29,716 nucleotides of DNA, taken from positions 7,714-37,429 of the forward strand of contig DBGM01000033.1 in NCBI GenBank assembly GCA_002295885.1, written 5' to 3'. The stretch comes from Phycisphaerales bacterium UBA854. Lineage in GTDB: Bacteria; Planctomycetota; Phycisphaerae; Phycisphaerales; SM1A02. A model generated the notes under the pieces. It saw nothing but the letters and a program-made list of their open reading frames with translations, was not told the origin of the DNA and made no database searches. The translations under genes were made by a program, and so were the position numbers. Of this stretch, positions 17,280 to 24,773 are shown piece by piece; the stretch's first letter is position 1; every line of letters begins with the position of its first letter.

Positions 17280-18247
17280 GCGTCTCGCGACCGCCGCTGC
17301 TGCTGGTGGGGGGATCTCCGTCCAGCGGTTCGACGCTGATCATGAATCTGCTCATGCGCTCGCCGTCGCTCTTCTGCCTTCCGGAGACGGGACTCTTCTG
17401 CCACGGCGACGAGCTCGTCGGAGCAGCGGGCGATCCGGAGAGCCGCGCGTTGGACGGCCGGGTGGCCTGGCTGGACACCAGGGCCAAGCTCGGCCAGTTC
17501 AGCCATGATCTGGCGAAACGGTACGAAGCCCAGCGTGGTTCGCATGCGACTTCCGTGGACCTCGTCCACGCAATCACGGACGTCGGCGACCGGAAGTGCA
17601 TCGTCGAGAAGACGCCCGAGAACATCTTCGCGTTCGACCGGTACCTCCGGCAGTCATCGGACCACCGGGTGATCGTGACGAGTCGGGATCTCGTCGGTGT
17701 GGTGCATTCGCTGGTCCGCCGGGGGTTCACCATCGTCGAATCCCTGTTGGCGTGGTTCGCGCACAGCTACGAGACCGCCCGGTTGATCCTGGGCCATCCG
17801 GGGCAGGTCGTGCACTGCTCCTACGCGGATCTGATCCGCGACCCGGACGCGATGCTGGAGCGGATTCGCCGCGAGGTGCCTCTGCCCTGCGAGCAGCGCG
17901 ATTTCGTCTCCGGCACAGACGGCGGGGCCCACGGTCTTGCCGTCTCCGGCTGGGAACTGGGGGACACGGCCTGGACCCGGCAGGCGGACGGTTCGGTGCA
18001 GGCGGTCGAATCGATCAACCTGCTCGGAATCGCGCTCGACGTCGTCGTGGATTCGATCTGCTTCGAGACGCGGGAGCACGGTCTGGTCAATGCCCGGAAC
18101 GTGGATTCGCTCCTGTCGGGACACGATGATCGCATCCATCCCGTGGAGGGGGGTGCCGATCGCACGCCCATGCCGGCCGGATCGCTCTACATCGAGTCGC
18201 TCGATCGCGCCTATCCGGTCCATCGAATGAAAGGCGTCGCATGCTGA
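17276..18247 (+). CDS. Sulfotransferase (PAPS-dependent)
   Basis: 323 residues. The N-terminal LLLVGGSPSSGSTLI (8-22) is a 5'-phosphosulfate-binding P-loop-like motif, and HRVIVTSRDLVGVVHSLV matches the 3'-phosphate motif. A conserved basic/acidic pair (VEKTPEN) precedes it, as in the sulfotransferase_3 family. There is no signal peptide, so it acts on a cytoplasmic acceptor. The start uses the ATGA overlap with asnB and has a strong GGAGGAG at 17264-17270. It is the second sulfotransferase in the operon and differs clearly from the fusion's C-terminal domain, so two sulfation positions are plausible. The acceptor is unknown. Confidence 0.88.
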   Translation: MSVSRPPLLLVGGSPSSGSTLIMNLLMRSPSLFCLPETGLFCHGDELVGAAGDPESRALDGRVAWLDTRAKLGQFSHDLAKRYEAQRGSHATSVDLVHAITDVGDRKCIVEKTPENIFAFDRYLRQSSDHRVIVTSRDLVGVVHSLVRRGFTIVESLLAWFAHSYETARLILGHPGQVVHCSYADLIRDPDAMLERIRREVPLPCEQRDFVSGTDGGAHGLAVSGWELGDTAWTRQADGSVQAVESINLLGIALDVVVDSICFETREHGLVNARNVDSLLSGHDDRIHPVEGGADRTPMPAGSLYIESLDRAYPVHRMKGVAC

Positions 18248-19395
18248 GCAGGATCGCACGCAAATTCGTTCCGTTGGGTCGAGGGCTGGCGCGACGGATG
18301 CCCGGACTGGCCAACTCCAGTCTCGGCCGCGCGGCCAAGGCGGCGGTGCGGGAACTCGTCTACCCCTCGACGCAGACCGCCTGGCGTCGATCGCTGCCTT
18401 CGTCCCCGTCACCGTCTCCGTCCCCGTCACCGCAGGTCGAGGTCGTTCCGGAACCACCGGTCAAGAAACGGAAGCCGCGAGATCCGGATGAGGTGGCTGG
18501 GCTCACCTCCGAGTTCATCGGCTTGGCGAGCGATCGCACCTGCGACATCGTGCTGTGCTGTGCGTTCGCCGGTCGCCATCGACTGCTGGCCAGGGTGATC
18601 GCCGAGTCGCTGGCTTCCGAAGCCAGCGTCCGTTGGGTGCTGACGGGCAGTACCGAGGAGGACGTGCAGTTCATCCGAACCATGGCGGAACGTGACAGTC
18701 GGGTCACCGGTTTCACGTGTCCAAATCGCCCCCTCGGTCGAAAGTGGCAGACATGCGTCCGCAAGGCGGTGGAGGTCTTCGATTACGACCTCTGCTGCAT
18801 CGTGGGCAGCGACGACATCCTCTCCGCCAAGTTGCTCGACACGATCGCACATCGCCACGCGATCGCCTCCGAGGCGGTGGGTGAGGGCGAACACATGCCT
18901 TCGATCTACTGCGCCCTGGAATGGATCGTCTGGAACGTGGGGACCAAATCGAATCATTCCCCCAACATCGTCCGGTGCAGCTACCGACTGCAGAGCGCGT
19001 TCCAGCCGCTGGGAGCCGGCCGCTTCTATACCCGGCGGTTCCTGGATTCCTGCGGTGGAACCATCTTCGACAGTACGCTGGATCGACTGCTCGATGACCG
19101 GGGCTTCCAGCGCATCATCGATCAGGGCGCATCCGTCGAGTACTTCTCGATCGAGGACGGGCCGCTGATCAGCGTCAAGGGCGACTGGGGCCAGATGAAC
19201 GCCTTCGACGCCTTTCTCGAGGCGGACACCCTCGTGCTGGACGAGTTCTCCTTCGCGGGGCAGGCCCTTCTGCGGGAGTCGCTGTCGTCGGCCACGTTCC
19301 GCTTCCTGGCCAAGCAGGACAGGATGTCGCCGCAGTTCAACTTCTCGAAGATCCCAACCGGAACCGAGCCGGACGAGTCGACGCCGGCTTCATGA
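18241..19395 (+). CDS. Putative glycosyltransferase, GT-A-like fold
   Basis: 384 residues. After an Arg-rich N-terminus there is a Ser-Pro linker (residues 55-64). The rest looks like a GT-A nucleotide-sugar enzyme: CDIVLCCAFAGRHRLLARVIAESL at the first strand and helix, then DYDLCCIVGSDDILSAKLLD, with GSDD in the place of the DxD metal site. It is too divergent for me to name a family, and the sugar is unknown. The start overlaps the sulfotransferase stop by 7 bases and the stop overlaps the GT-B start (ATGA). The absence of membrane segments suggests a cytoplasmic enzyme acting on a lipid-linked or soluble acceptor. Confidence 0.72.
   Translation: MLSRIARKFVPLGRGLARRMPGLANSSLGRAAKAAVRELVYPSTQTAWRRSLPSSPSPSPSPSPQVEVVPEPPVKKRKPRDPDEVAGLTSEFIGLASDRTCDIVLCCAFAGRHRLLARVIAESLASEASVRWVLTGSTEEDVQFIRTMAERDSRVTGFTCPNRPLGRKWQTCVRKAVEVFDYDLCCIVGSDDILSAKLLDTIAHRHAIASEAVGEGEHMPSIYCALEWIVWNVGTKSNHSPNIVRCSYRLQSAFQPLGAGRFYTRRFLDSCGGTIFDSTLDRLLDDRGFQRIIDQGASVEYFSIEDGPLISVKGDWGQMNAFDAFLEADTLVLDEFSFAGQALLRESLSSATFRFLAKQDRMSPQFNFSKIPTGTEPDESTPAS
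18403..18432 (+). repeat. Ser-Pro coding repeat
   Basis: Five consecutive Ser-Pro codon pairs, written in alternating tcc/tca/tct + ccg codons. They form a rigid extended linker between the basic N-terminus and the catalytic domain of the GT-A-like protein. Confidence 0.85.
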
Positions 19396-20501
19396 CCATT
19401 CGCGTGCTTCAACTGTCGACGGTCCATCGCTGGGATGATGTCCGCATCTACCACAAGGTCGCCCGCTCGCTGGTCGCAGCCGGATACGACGTGCATCTCA
19501 TGGCGACGGTGGACGCGGGTGATCAGCCGGAGCCGGCCGAGGGGATCACGCTGCACGCGCTGCCCGCCCATGCCTCCCGGCTGCGCCGCATCGCATCGTC
19601 GCTGATGGCGTGGGTGCGAGCGGGATCGATCCGGGCGCGGGTCGTGCACATTCACGATCCGGAACTGATTCCGTCCGCCCTCGTTCTGCGATTGCTGGGC
19701 TGCAAGGTCATCTACGACGTCCACGAGGACTACCCGGACAAGATCCGGGAGAAGGCGTGGATCCCCCGGTGCCTCCGGGGGGTCGGCCGGACGGCGATGC
19801 GCCTGATGGAATGGTGTGCGGTCCGTTGCTGCTCGGGAACCATCGCCGCCACCAACCACATCGGACGTCGATTCCCCGGTCGACGTTCCGTCGTCGTGCG
19901 GAACTTCCCCGTGCCCGGGCCCGAACCCGCATTCGACGGCGAGCTGCGTGACGGCTTCGTCTACGCTGGGCTGCTTTCGGTCTCCCGCGGCGTACAGGAG
20001 ATGGTCTCGGGGTTCGTGGGGCTGGCGGACGAATCAGTCCGTCTCGATCTGTTCGGACGTTTTTCGGATCCCGAACTCGAGTCATGGGTGGCTCGCCGGG
20101 CCGGTGAGAAGAGCGTGCGTCGACACGGCTGGCAGGACCGGGCGGTCATCGATTCACGTCTTCGGGGTGCGGTGGCCGGACTCGTCGTGCTCCATCCCAC
20201 CGACACCTACCTGCAGTCGCTGCCCATCAAGCTGTTCGAATACATGGCGGCGGGTATTCCGGTCATCGCCTCCGACTTCCCGACCTGGCGCGACATCATC
20301 GATGCCGAGCAGTGCGGTCTCCTGGTGGATCCCCTCGATCCGGCGGCGGTCCGGGATGCCATGCGTTGGATGCTCGACCATCCCGGCGAGTCGGTCGACA
20401 TGGGACGGCGCGGTCGCCGCGCGGTGGTCGAACGCTACAACTGGCAGACGGAATGCGCCACGATGCTGGACCTCTACCGGTCCCTTGCGGATCCCGGATA
20501 G
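19392..20501 (+). CDS. Glycosyltransferase family 4-like (GT-B fold)
   Basis: 369 residues in a two-domain GT-B layout. The N-terminal acceptor domain opens IRVLQLSTVHRWDDVRIYHK and contains VVHIHDPELIP and a YDVHEDYP motif. The C-terminal donor domain contains LPIKLFEYMAAGIPVIASDFP, the E-rich sugar-nucleotide-binding signature of group 1 transferases, followed by GLLVDPLDPAAV. It should transfer a sugar from a nucleotide donor at the cytoplasmic face. The start is in an ATGA overlap with the previous gene. It is the last gene of the glycan operon and is convergent, 24 bases away, with the DUF4149-like gene. I see no terminator hairpin there. Confidence 0.92.
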   Translation: MTIRVLQLSTVHRWDDVRIYHKVARSLVAAGYDVHLMATVDAGDQPEPAEGITLHALPAHASRLRRIASSLMAWVRAGSIRARVVHIHDPELIPSALVLRLLGCKVIYDVHEDYPDKIREKAWIPRCLRGVGRTAMRLMEWCAVRCCSGTIAATNHIGRRFPGRRSVVVRNFPVPGPEPAFDGELRDGFVYAGLLSVSRGVQEMVSGFVGLADESVRLDLFGRFSDPELESWVARRAGEKSVRRHGWQDRAVIDSRLRGAVAGLVVLHPTDTYLQSLPIKLFEYMAAGIPVIASDFPTWRDIIDAEQCGLLVDPLDPAAVRDAMRWMLDHPGESVDMGRRGRRAVVERYNWQTECATMLDLYRSLADPG

Positions 20502-20525
20502 GCCGGCCCCGCAAACGTCTCGTCA

Positions 20526-20906
20526 TCAGACGAACGGGACGGCGATGTTCGCCAGGAGCAGGATCAGAGTCAGCACCACGCTCAGCGTGTGCAGTTTCTT
20601 GAAGGTGGCCTTGTCGCCCCGGTCCGTGGCCCGGTTGGTGACCGGGATGATCACGATGCAGATGATGGGAAACACGATGGTGGCGACGGCGATCACCGGT
20701 CGGACGATCCCGGGCTCGTCGCTGCTCAGGCTGGAGATCAACGAGGCCACGCCCAGCACACAAAGGAGCTTGAAGAACTTCGGAAAGAGGGCCCGCAGCA
20801 GCTTGCCGGCGGGGGCGGCCTCAATGGTGGTGAAGATCGTCGGGGCGAAGATCATGGTCTGCAGGACGATGACTCCGACCGTGATTCCAGCGAAATAAAC
20901 CTGCAT
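20526..20906 (-). CDS. DUF4149 / TMEM205-like membrane protein
   Basis: 126 residues with four predicted membrane segments. The N-terminal GITVGVIVLQTMIFAPTIF followed by EAAPAGKLLRALFPKFFKL matches the DUF4149 pattern. The C-terminal segments carry NRATDRGDKATFKKLHTLSV in the last loop. GGGAG lies about nine bases upstream of the ATG. Biochemical function is unknown. It diverges from the iron operon, and the Fur box lies 58 bases upstream of its start, so it could share iron control. Confidence 0.82.
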   Translation of the reverse strand: MQVYFAGITVGVIVLQTMIFAPTIFTTIEAAPAGKLLRALFPKFFKLLCVLGVASLISSLSSDEPGIVRPVIAVATIVFPIICIVIIPVTNRATDRGDKATFKKLHTLSVVLTLILLLANIAVPFV

Positions 20907-20927
20907 CTGAATGGTCTCCCTTGTGAC

Positions 20928-20956
20928 TTGTGAGGGTAGGAGGTCTAGGATATCAT
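20928..20956 (+). promoter_or_regulatory. Sigma70-type promoter of the iron operon
   Basis: A -35 TTGTGA (20928-20933) and a -10 TATCAT (20951-20956, one mismatch to consensus) are separated by exactly 17 bases. The predicted transcription start would fall at about 20963, directly against the Fur box. Confidence 0.65.
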
Positions 20957-20963
20957 TAGTTAC

Positions 20964-20978
20964 TGAGAATGATTCTCA
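20964..20978. promoter_or_regulatory. Fur box
   Basis: TGAGAAT-G-ATTCTCA is a perfect 7-1-7 palindrome that matches the TGATAAT-n-ATTATCA Fur consensus at 13 of the 14 arm positions allowing one change per arm (12 of 14 exact). It covers the predicted +1 region downstream of the -10 box, the standard place for Fe2+-Fur repression, and heads an operon of ferric-iron transport genes. Confidence 0.8.
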
Positions 20979-21019
20979 ATTGCACTCGAGGTTTCAGCTT
21001 GTTCCACCCCAACGAAATC

Positions 21020-21262
21020 ATGTCCAAGGCCCAGGTCGATCTGCTGTTCGATGCATCCTCGGCGGTCCTCTTTGCCGTCATCGAGTCCGAGTACTGCATG
21101 AAGGGATCGCCGGTGATGGTCCCGGAATGGGTCATGCCCACGTGCGAGCCGTCCTGCCCCTGTCAGATGGATTCGGAACTGGTCCAGGAGGCCGCGGATT
21201 TCCTGCTTCGAATGGGAATGCTCCAGGTCTCCGATGGTGGGTACCTCCGCACCAACTTCTAA
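21020..21262 (+). CDS. Small cysteine-containing protein, first gene of the Fur-controlled operon
   Basis: 80 residues from the ATG at 21020, family not recognised. Other in-frame starts are the TTG at 20999, which has a GAGG seven bases upstream, and an ATG at 20969, which lies inside the Fur box and is unlikely. The N-terminal half is a helix (SKAQVDLLFDASSAVLFAVI). The centre has CEPSCPC (C-x3-C-x-C), and the C-terminal half looks like a helix plus wing (VQEAADFLLRMGMLQVSDGGYL). The outline loosely recalls small winged-helix proteins with Fe-S-type cysteines such as FeoC. It sits 31 bases before the ferric binding-protein gene. An iron-sensing or regulatory role is inference only. Confidence 0.68.
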   Translation: MSKAQVDLLFDASSAVLFAVIESEYCMKGSPVMVPEWVMPTCEPSCPCQMDSELVQEAADFLLRMGMLQVSDGGYLRTNF

Positions 21263-21293
21263 ATCCCCATCTGTCGTCCCAAGGGAGGCATTC

Positions 21294-22307
21294 ATGAACC
21301 GGTTCGTTCAAGCCCTGTCCGCCATGGTGATCCTGTGCGTTTCTACAGTCCATGCGGAGGAGGTAGTCAACGTCTATTCGGCTCGTCACTACGACACCGA
21401 TGATGCCTTGATCAAGCAGTTCACCAAGGAAACCGGGATCAAGGTCAACATCATCGAAGGTCGATCCGACACCCTGCTCTCACGCATCAAGCAAGAGGGC
21501 GAACTGTGTCCCGCCGACGTCTTCATCACGGTGGATGCCGGGCGGCTGTTGCGAGCGGAAGAAATGGGTGTGCTCCAGCCGGTCAAGTCGAAGACGCTGG
21601 AGGCTCGCGTTCCCGCGTCGCTTCGTCACCCCGAGGGGCTCTGGTTCGGACTCACCAAGCGGGCCCGAATCATCGTGGTCTCCGCGGACCGGGTGCCCGA
21701 GGGCATCAAGCTCACCTACGAGCAGCTGGCCGATCCGAAGTGGAAGGGCAAGGTGCTGATTCGAAGCTCGGGCAACATCTACAACCAGTCGCTGGTGGCC
21801 TCCCTCATCGATGCGCACGGTGCGGAAAAGACGGAAACCTGGTGCAAGGGCATCGTCGCGAACATGGCAAGGACTCCACAGGGCGGGGACCGGGACCAGA
21901 TCCGCGGTGTCGCCGCCGGTGAGGGCGACGTGGCCGTTGTCAACCACTACTACCTGGCCAGGATGATCGGCGGCAGCGAATCCGATCAGGAGGCCGCCTC
22001 CAAGGTCCGGGTCGTCTTTCCCAATCAGGACGATCGCGGCACACACGTGAATGTGTCGGGTGCCGGGGTCGTCAAGACCGCGCCCAACCGCGAAAATGCA
22101 ATCCGGTTCATCGAATTCCTCGCCGCCGAGGAGGCCCAGAAGAAATTCGCCGGAGGAAATCAGGAATACCCCACGGTGGAGGGCATCGAAACCACCGACA
22201 CCCTGAAGTCGTTCGGTGCCTTCAAGGAAGACGATCTGAATGCGGCGACGCTCGGCGCCAACAACGCCGAAGCCATCCGCATCATGGACCGTTCGGAATG
22301 GCGTTGA
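21294..22307 (+). CDS. Ferric-iron ABC transporter substrate-binding protein (FbpA/FutA-type)
   Basis: 337 residues. The ATG at 21294 has GGGAGG five bases upstream and a signal peptide cleaved near VHA-EEVV (residue 21). The mature start VVNVYSARHYDTDD and the later VNHYYLARM (Tyr219, Tyr220) are the tyrosines that bind Fe3+ in this family. GLWFGLTKRARIIVVS, RSSGNIYNQSL and GNQEYPTVEGI are further family landmarks. The normal length is about 340. It would capture ferric iron in the periplasm and deliver it to the permease encoded next. A 103-base gap with two hairpins separates the two genes, which may raise its expression over that of the membrane parts. Confidence 0.93.
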   Translation: MNRFVQALSAMVILCVSTVHAEEVVNVYSARHYDTDDALIKQFTKETGIKVNIIEGRSDTLLSRIKQEGELCPADVFITVDAGRLLRAEEMGVLQPVKSKTLEARVPASLRHPEGLWFGLTKRARIIVVSADRVPEGIKLTYEQLADPKWKGKVLIRSSGNIYNQSLVASLIDAHGAEKTETWCKGIVANMARTPQGGDRDQIRGVAAGEGDVAVVNHYYLARMIGGSESDQEAASKVRVVFPNQDDRGTHVNVSGAGVVKTAPNRENAIRFIEFLAAEEAQKKFAGGNQEYPTVEGIETTDTLKSFGAFKEDDLNAATLGANNAEAIRIMDRSEWR

Positions 22308-22327
22308 GGGCATGTACCGCGGCATGA

Positions 22328-22393
22328 CGGACGGCTGCCTGCCACCGTCCGGGTCTGCCGCCTGATCGGGACGGCCCGCCCGCAGCACGTCCC
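22328..22393 (+). promoter_or_regulatory. Two intercistronic hairpins between binding protein and permease
   Basis: The first stem is CGGACGG (22328-22334) with CCGTCCG (22345-22351) and a 10-base loop. The second is GGGACG (22368-22373) with CGTCCC (22388-22393). Neither has a U tract, so they are more likely 3'-end protectors or partial attenuators than terminators. Confidence 0.5.
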
Positions 22394-22410
22394 CCTCTGG
22401 TGCGAGAACA

Positions 22411-24081
22411 GTGGTGCTCAAGGTCGATTCCACCCCCCGCGCTGCCTGGACCATCGCTTCGATGGCCGCAGCACTGGTCGTGCTCGTGCCGGTGGTGGTC
22501 ATCCTGTCGAGCGTCTTTCGAAACTCGGACGGGGTGTGGCAGCATCTCGAGGCCACTCGGCTCGGCGACTACGCGCTGAACACACTGGTGCTGTCCCTGG
22601 GCGTCTGTTGCACGGCGGGGGTGGTGGGGGTGGTGTCCGCCTGGGTGGTCACGATGTACCGGTTCCCCGGACGACTGGTACTGAGTTGGGCCCTGCTGCT
22701 TCCGCTGGCGGTACCGCCGTACCTCGCCGCCTACGCGATGACCGATCTCCTCCAGTTCAGTGGCCCCGTGCAGGGGTGGATGCGCAACACCTTCGGCCTG
22801 ACGGGTGGTGACTATTGGTTCCCCGATCTCCGGACGCTGGGCGGGGCGACCTTCATACTTTCCTTCTCGTTGTTTCCCTACGTCTACTTCGCCGCCCGCA
22901 TCGCGTTCCTCGAACAGTCCCGTTCGATGCTCGAGGCCAGTCGCACCCTCGGTTGCGGGCCGCTTCGCACCTTTCTCTTCGTCGGTGTGCCCCTGGCCCG
23001 ACCGGCGATCGCGGGGGGGGTGGCTCTGGTGCTGATGGAGACCGTGGCGGATTTCGGAGCGGTGGACTACTGCGCGGTTGATACGTTCGCGACGGGGGTC
23101 TACCGCACCTGGTACGGCCTCGACTCCCCGGTGGCCGCCGGGCAGTTGTCGGCGTTGGTGGTGTCGATTCTGTTCCTCTTCGTGGGACTGGAGTGGCTGC
23201 TCAGACGATCCGGCGACCGACATCGCGCAACCGATCGGGCGAACGGATCCGACGGAGTACGGATCGGCCGCCCGGGACGGGCTCTGGCGATCCTGTGCTG
23301 CCTGGTGCCGCTGACGTCGGGGTTTCTTCTTCCCGCGGGCCGGCTTGCGTACCTGGCTTTTGTAGGTGGTGACGGACGGTCCAGCGAACTACTGGGGGGT
23401 CTGGTGGTTTCGACCGCCAGCATCGCCGTGCTCGCCTCCGTCGTCGCCATGATGCTGGGCATCCTGATCGGCTACGGACGCCGCCTGCAGCGCAATCCAT
23501 GGACCGCCTGCGCGGCCCTCGCATCCAGAATGGGCTACGCCATGCCCGGTCCGGTGATCGCGATTGGGCTGCTGATCTGTCTGGGATGGATCGATCATCG
23601 CATCAACGATCTTGCCGCCGCCGGTGGGGGATCCTGGAGGCCGGGACTGCTCCTGACGGGATCGATCGCCGCCCTGGTGATCGGCTACCAGGCCCGGTTT
23701 CTCGCGATTGCGGTGTCCTTCGTCGAATCCGGGCTTGCACGCGTGCATCGTTCGATCGACGCCGCGGCCCGGACACTGGGGGCAGGCCCGTCGCGGACCC
23801 TGTTCGGGGTGCACCTGCCGATGCTCCGCACCAGCCTGCTGGCGGGAGGCCTGATCGTGTTCGTGGATGTCGCCAAGGAACTTCCCATCACCCTGATGCT
23901 GCGTCCATTCAACTTCGATACGCTGGCGGTCCGCGTCTACCAGCTCGCATCCGACGAGCGGATCGAAGAGGCCGCTTCGGCGGCCGTCGCCATCATCGGA
24001 GTCGGTCTCATCCCCGTGCTGGTGCTGGCCAGACACGTCGAACGGATCCGTACGGCGGGTTCGAAAGGAGCGACGGCTTGA
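22411..24081 (+). CDS. Ferric-iron ABC transporter permease, fused double domain (FbpB-type)
   Basis: 556 residues with about 12 membrane helices in two similar halves. Each half carries a cytoplasmic EAA-type coupling motif: EASRTLGCGPLRTFLFVGVP in the first and DAAARTLGAGPSRTLFGVHLP in the second. This is the single-chain double permease of the FbpB/SfuB/ThiP type. The start is a GTG (22411, with a second GTG at 22414) and no strong ribosome site is visible. The next in-frame ATG is inside the first helix, so GTG is required. Its stop overlaps the TTG start of the ATPase gene. It would carry iron across the inner membrane. Confidence 0.92.
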   Translation: MVLKVDSTPRAAWTIASMAAALVVLVPVVVILSSVFRNSDGVWQHLEATRLGDYALNTLVLSLGVCCTAGVVGVVSAWVVTMYRFPGRLVLSWALLLPLAVPPYLAAYAMTDLLQFSGPVQGWMRNTFGLTGGDYWFPDLRTLGGATFILSFSLFPYVYFAARIAFLEQSRSMLEASRTLGCGPLRTFLFVGVPLARPAIAGGVALVLMETVADFGAVDYCAVDTFATGVYRTWYGLDSPVAAGQLSALVVSILFLFVGLEWLLRRSGDRHRATDRANGSDGVRIGRPGRALAILCCLVPLTSGFLLPAGRLAYLAFVGGDGRSSELLGGLVVSTASIAVLASVVAMMLGILIGYGRRLQRNPWTACAALASRMGYAMPGPVIAIGLLICLGWIDHRINDLAAAGGGSWRPGLLLTGSIAALVIGYQARFLAIAVSFVESGLARVHRSIDAAARTLGAGPSRTLFGVHLPMLRTSLLAGGLIVFVDVAKELPITLMLRPFNFDTLAVRVYQLASDERIEEAASAAVAIIGVGLIPVLVLARHVERIRTAGSKGATA

Positions 24082-24758
24082 ATCGGTCAGCAGATCCAGA
24101 CAGTGGACTCGTGGTCCGCGACCTGACGTTCGGCTTCGGAGACGAACCGCTGCTCGACAGGTTCTCGGTGAAGGTTTCGCCCGGTGCGGTCCAGTGCGTA
24201 TTGGGACCGTCCGGATCCGGCAAGACGACCCTGCTGCGGCTGATTGCGGGCCTCGAGCGTCCCACCGGCGGTTTGGTACTCATCGACGGTCAGCCCATGA
24301 CCCGAAGTGGAGTCCACGTTCCGCCCGAACGTCGGGCCGTGGGCCTGGTCTTCCAGGATTTCGCATTGTTTCCAAACCGGACGGTACGAGGAAACGTGCT
24401 GTTCGGCATTCGGACGAGTGGTCGGGCGGAACGAGCAGCTCGCTGCGACGAACTGCTCCATCGTCTGGGAGTCGAAGCGTTGGCGGACCGCATGCCCTCC
24501 ACCTTGAGTGGTGGCGAGCAGCAGCGGGTCGCCATTGCCCGCGCACTGGCCCGGCGTCCGCGGGTCATGCTGCTGGACGAACCCTTCAGCAGCCTCGACG
24601 TCGAGACCCGGACCGCGGTCAGGGCCGAGACGATCTCCGTACTGCGAGATTCCGATGTGGCCACGTTGATGGTCACCCACGATCCATCGGAAGCCGACCT
24701 GATCGCCGACGACGTCATTCGATTCAAACCAAGTCAAACCACCACCAAGATCCTCTAG
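24078..24758 (+). CDS. Ferric-iron ABC transporter ATP-binding protein, short form
   Basis: 226 residues. I place the start at a TTG in a TTGA overlap with the permease stop. It has AGGAG seven bases upstream, and no ATG precedes the Walker A region; a GTG at 24111 is the alternative. Motifs are Walker A GPSGSGKTT (43-51), a Q-loop in VFQDFALFPNRTV, signature LSGGEQQRVAIARAL (143-157), Walker B VMLLDEPF and switch MVTHD. FbpC-type ATPases are usually about 350 residues. This one lacks the C-terminal beta (TOBE-like) domain, where some family members feel iron or inducer, so control may be mostly transcriptional through Fur. Confidence 0.93.
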   Translation: MNRSADPDSGLVVRDLTFGFGDEPLLDRFSVKVSPGAVQCVLGPSGSGKTTLLRLIAGLERPTGGLVLIDGQPMTRSGVHVPPERRAVGLVFQDFALFPNRTVRGNVLFGIRTSGRAERAARCDELLHRLGVEALADRMPSTLSGGEQQRVAIARALARRPRVMLLDEPFSSLDVETRTAVRAETISVLRDSDVATLMVTHDPSEADLIADDVIRFKPSQTTTKIL

Positions 24759-24773
24759 GCTTCGGGAGTTCCC

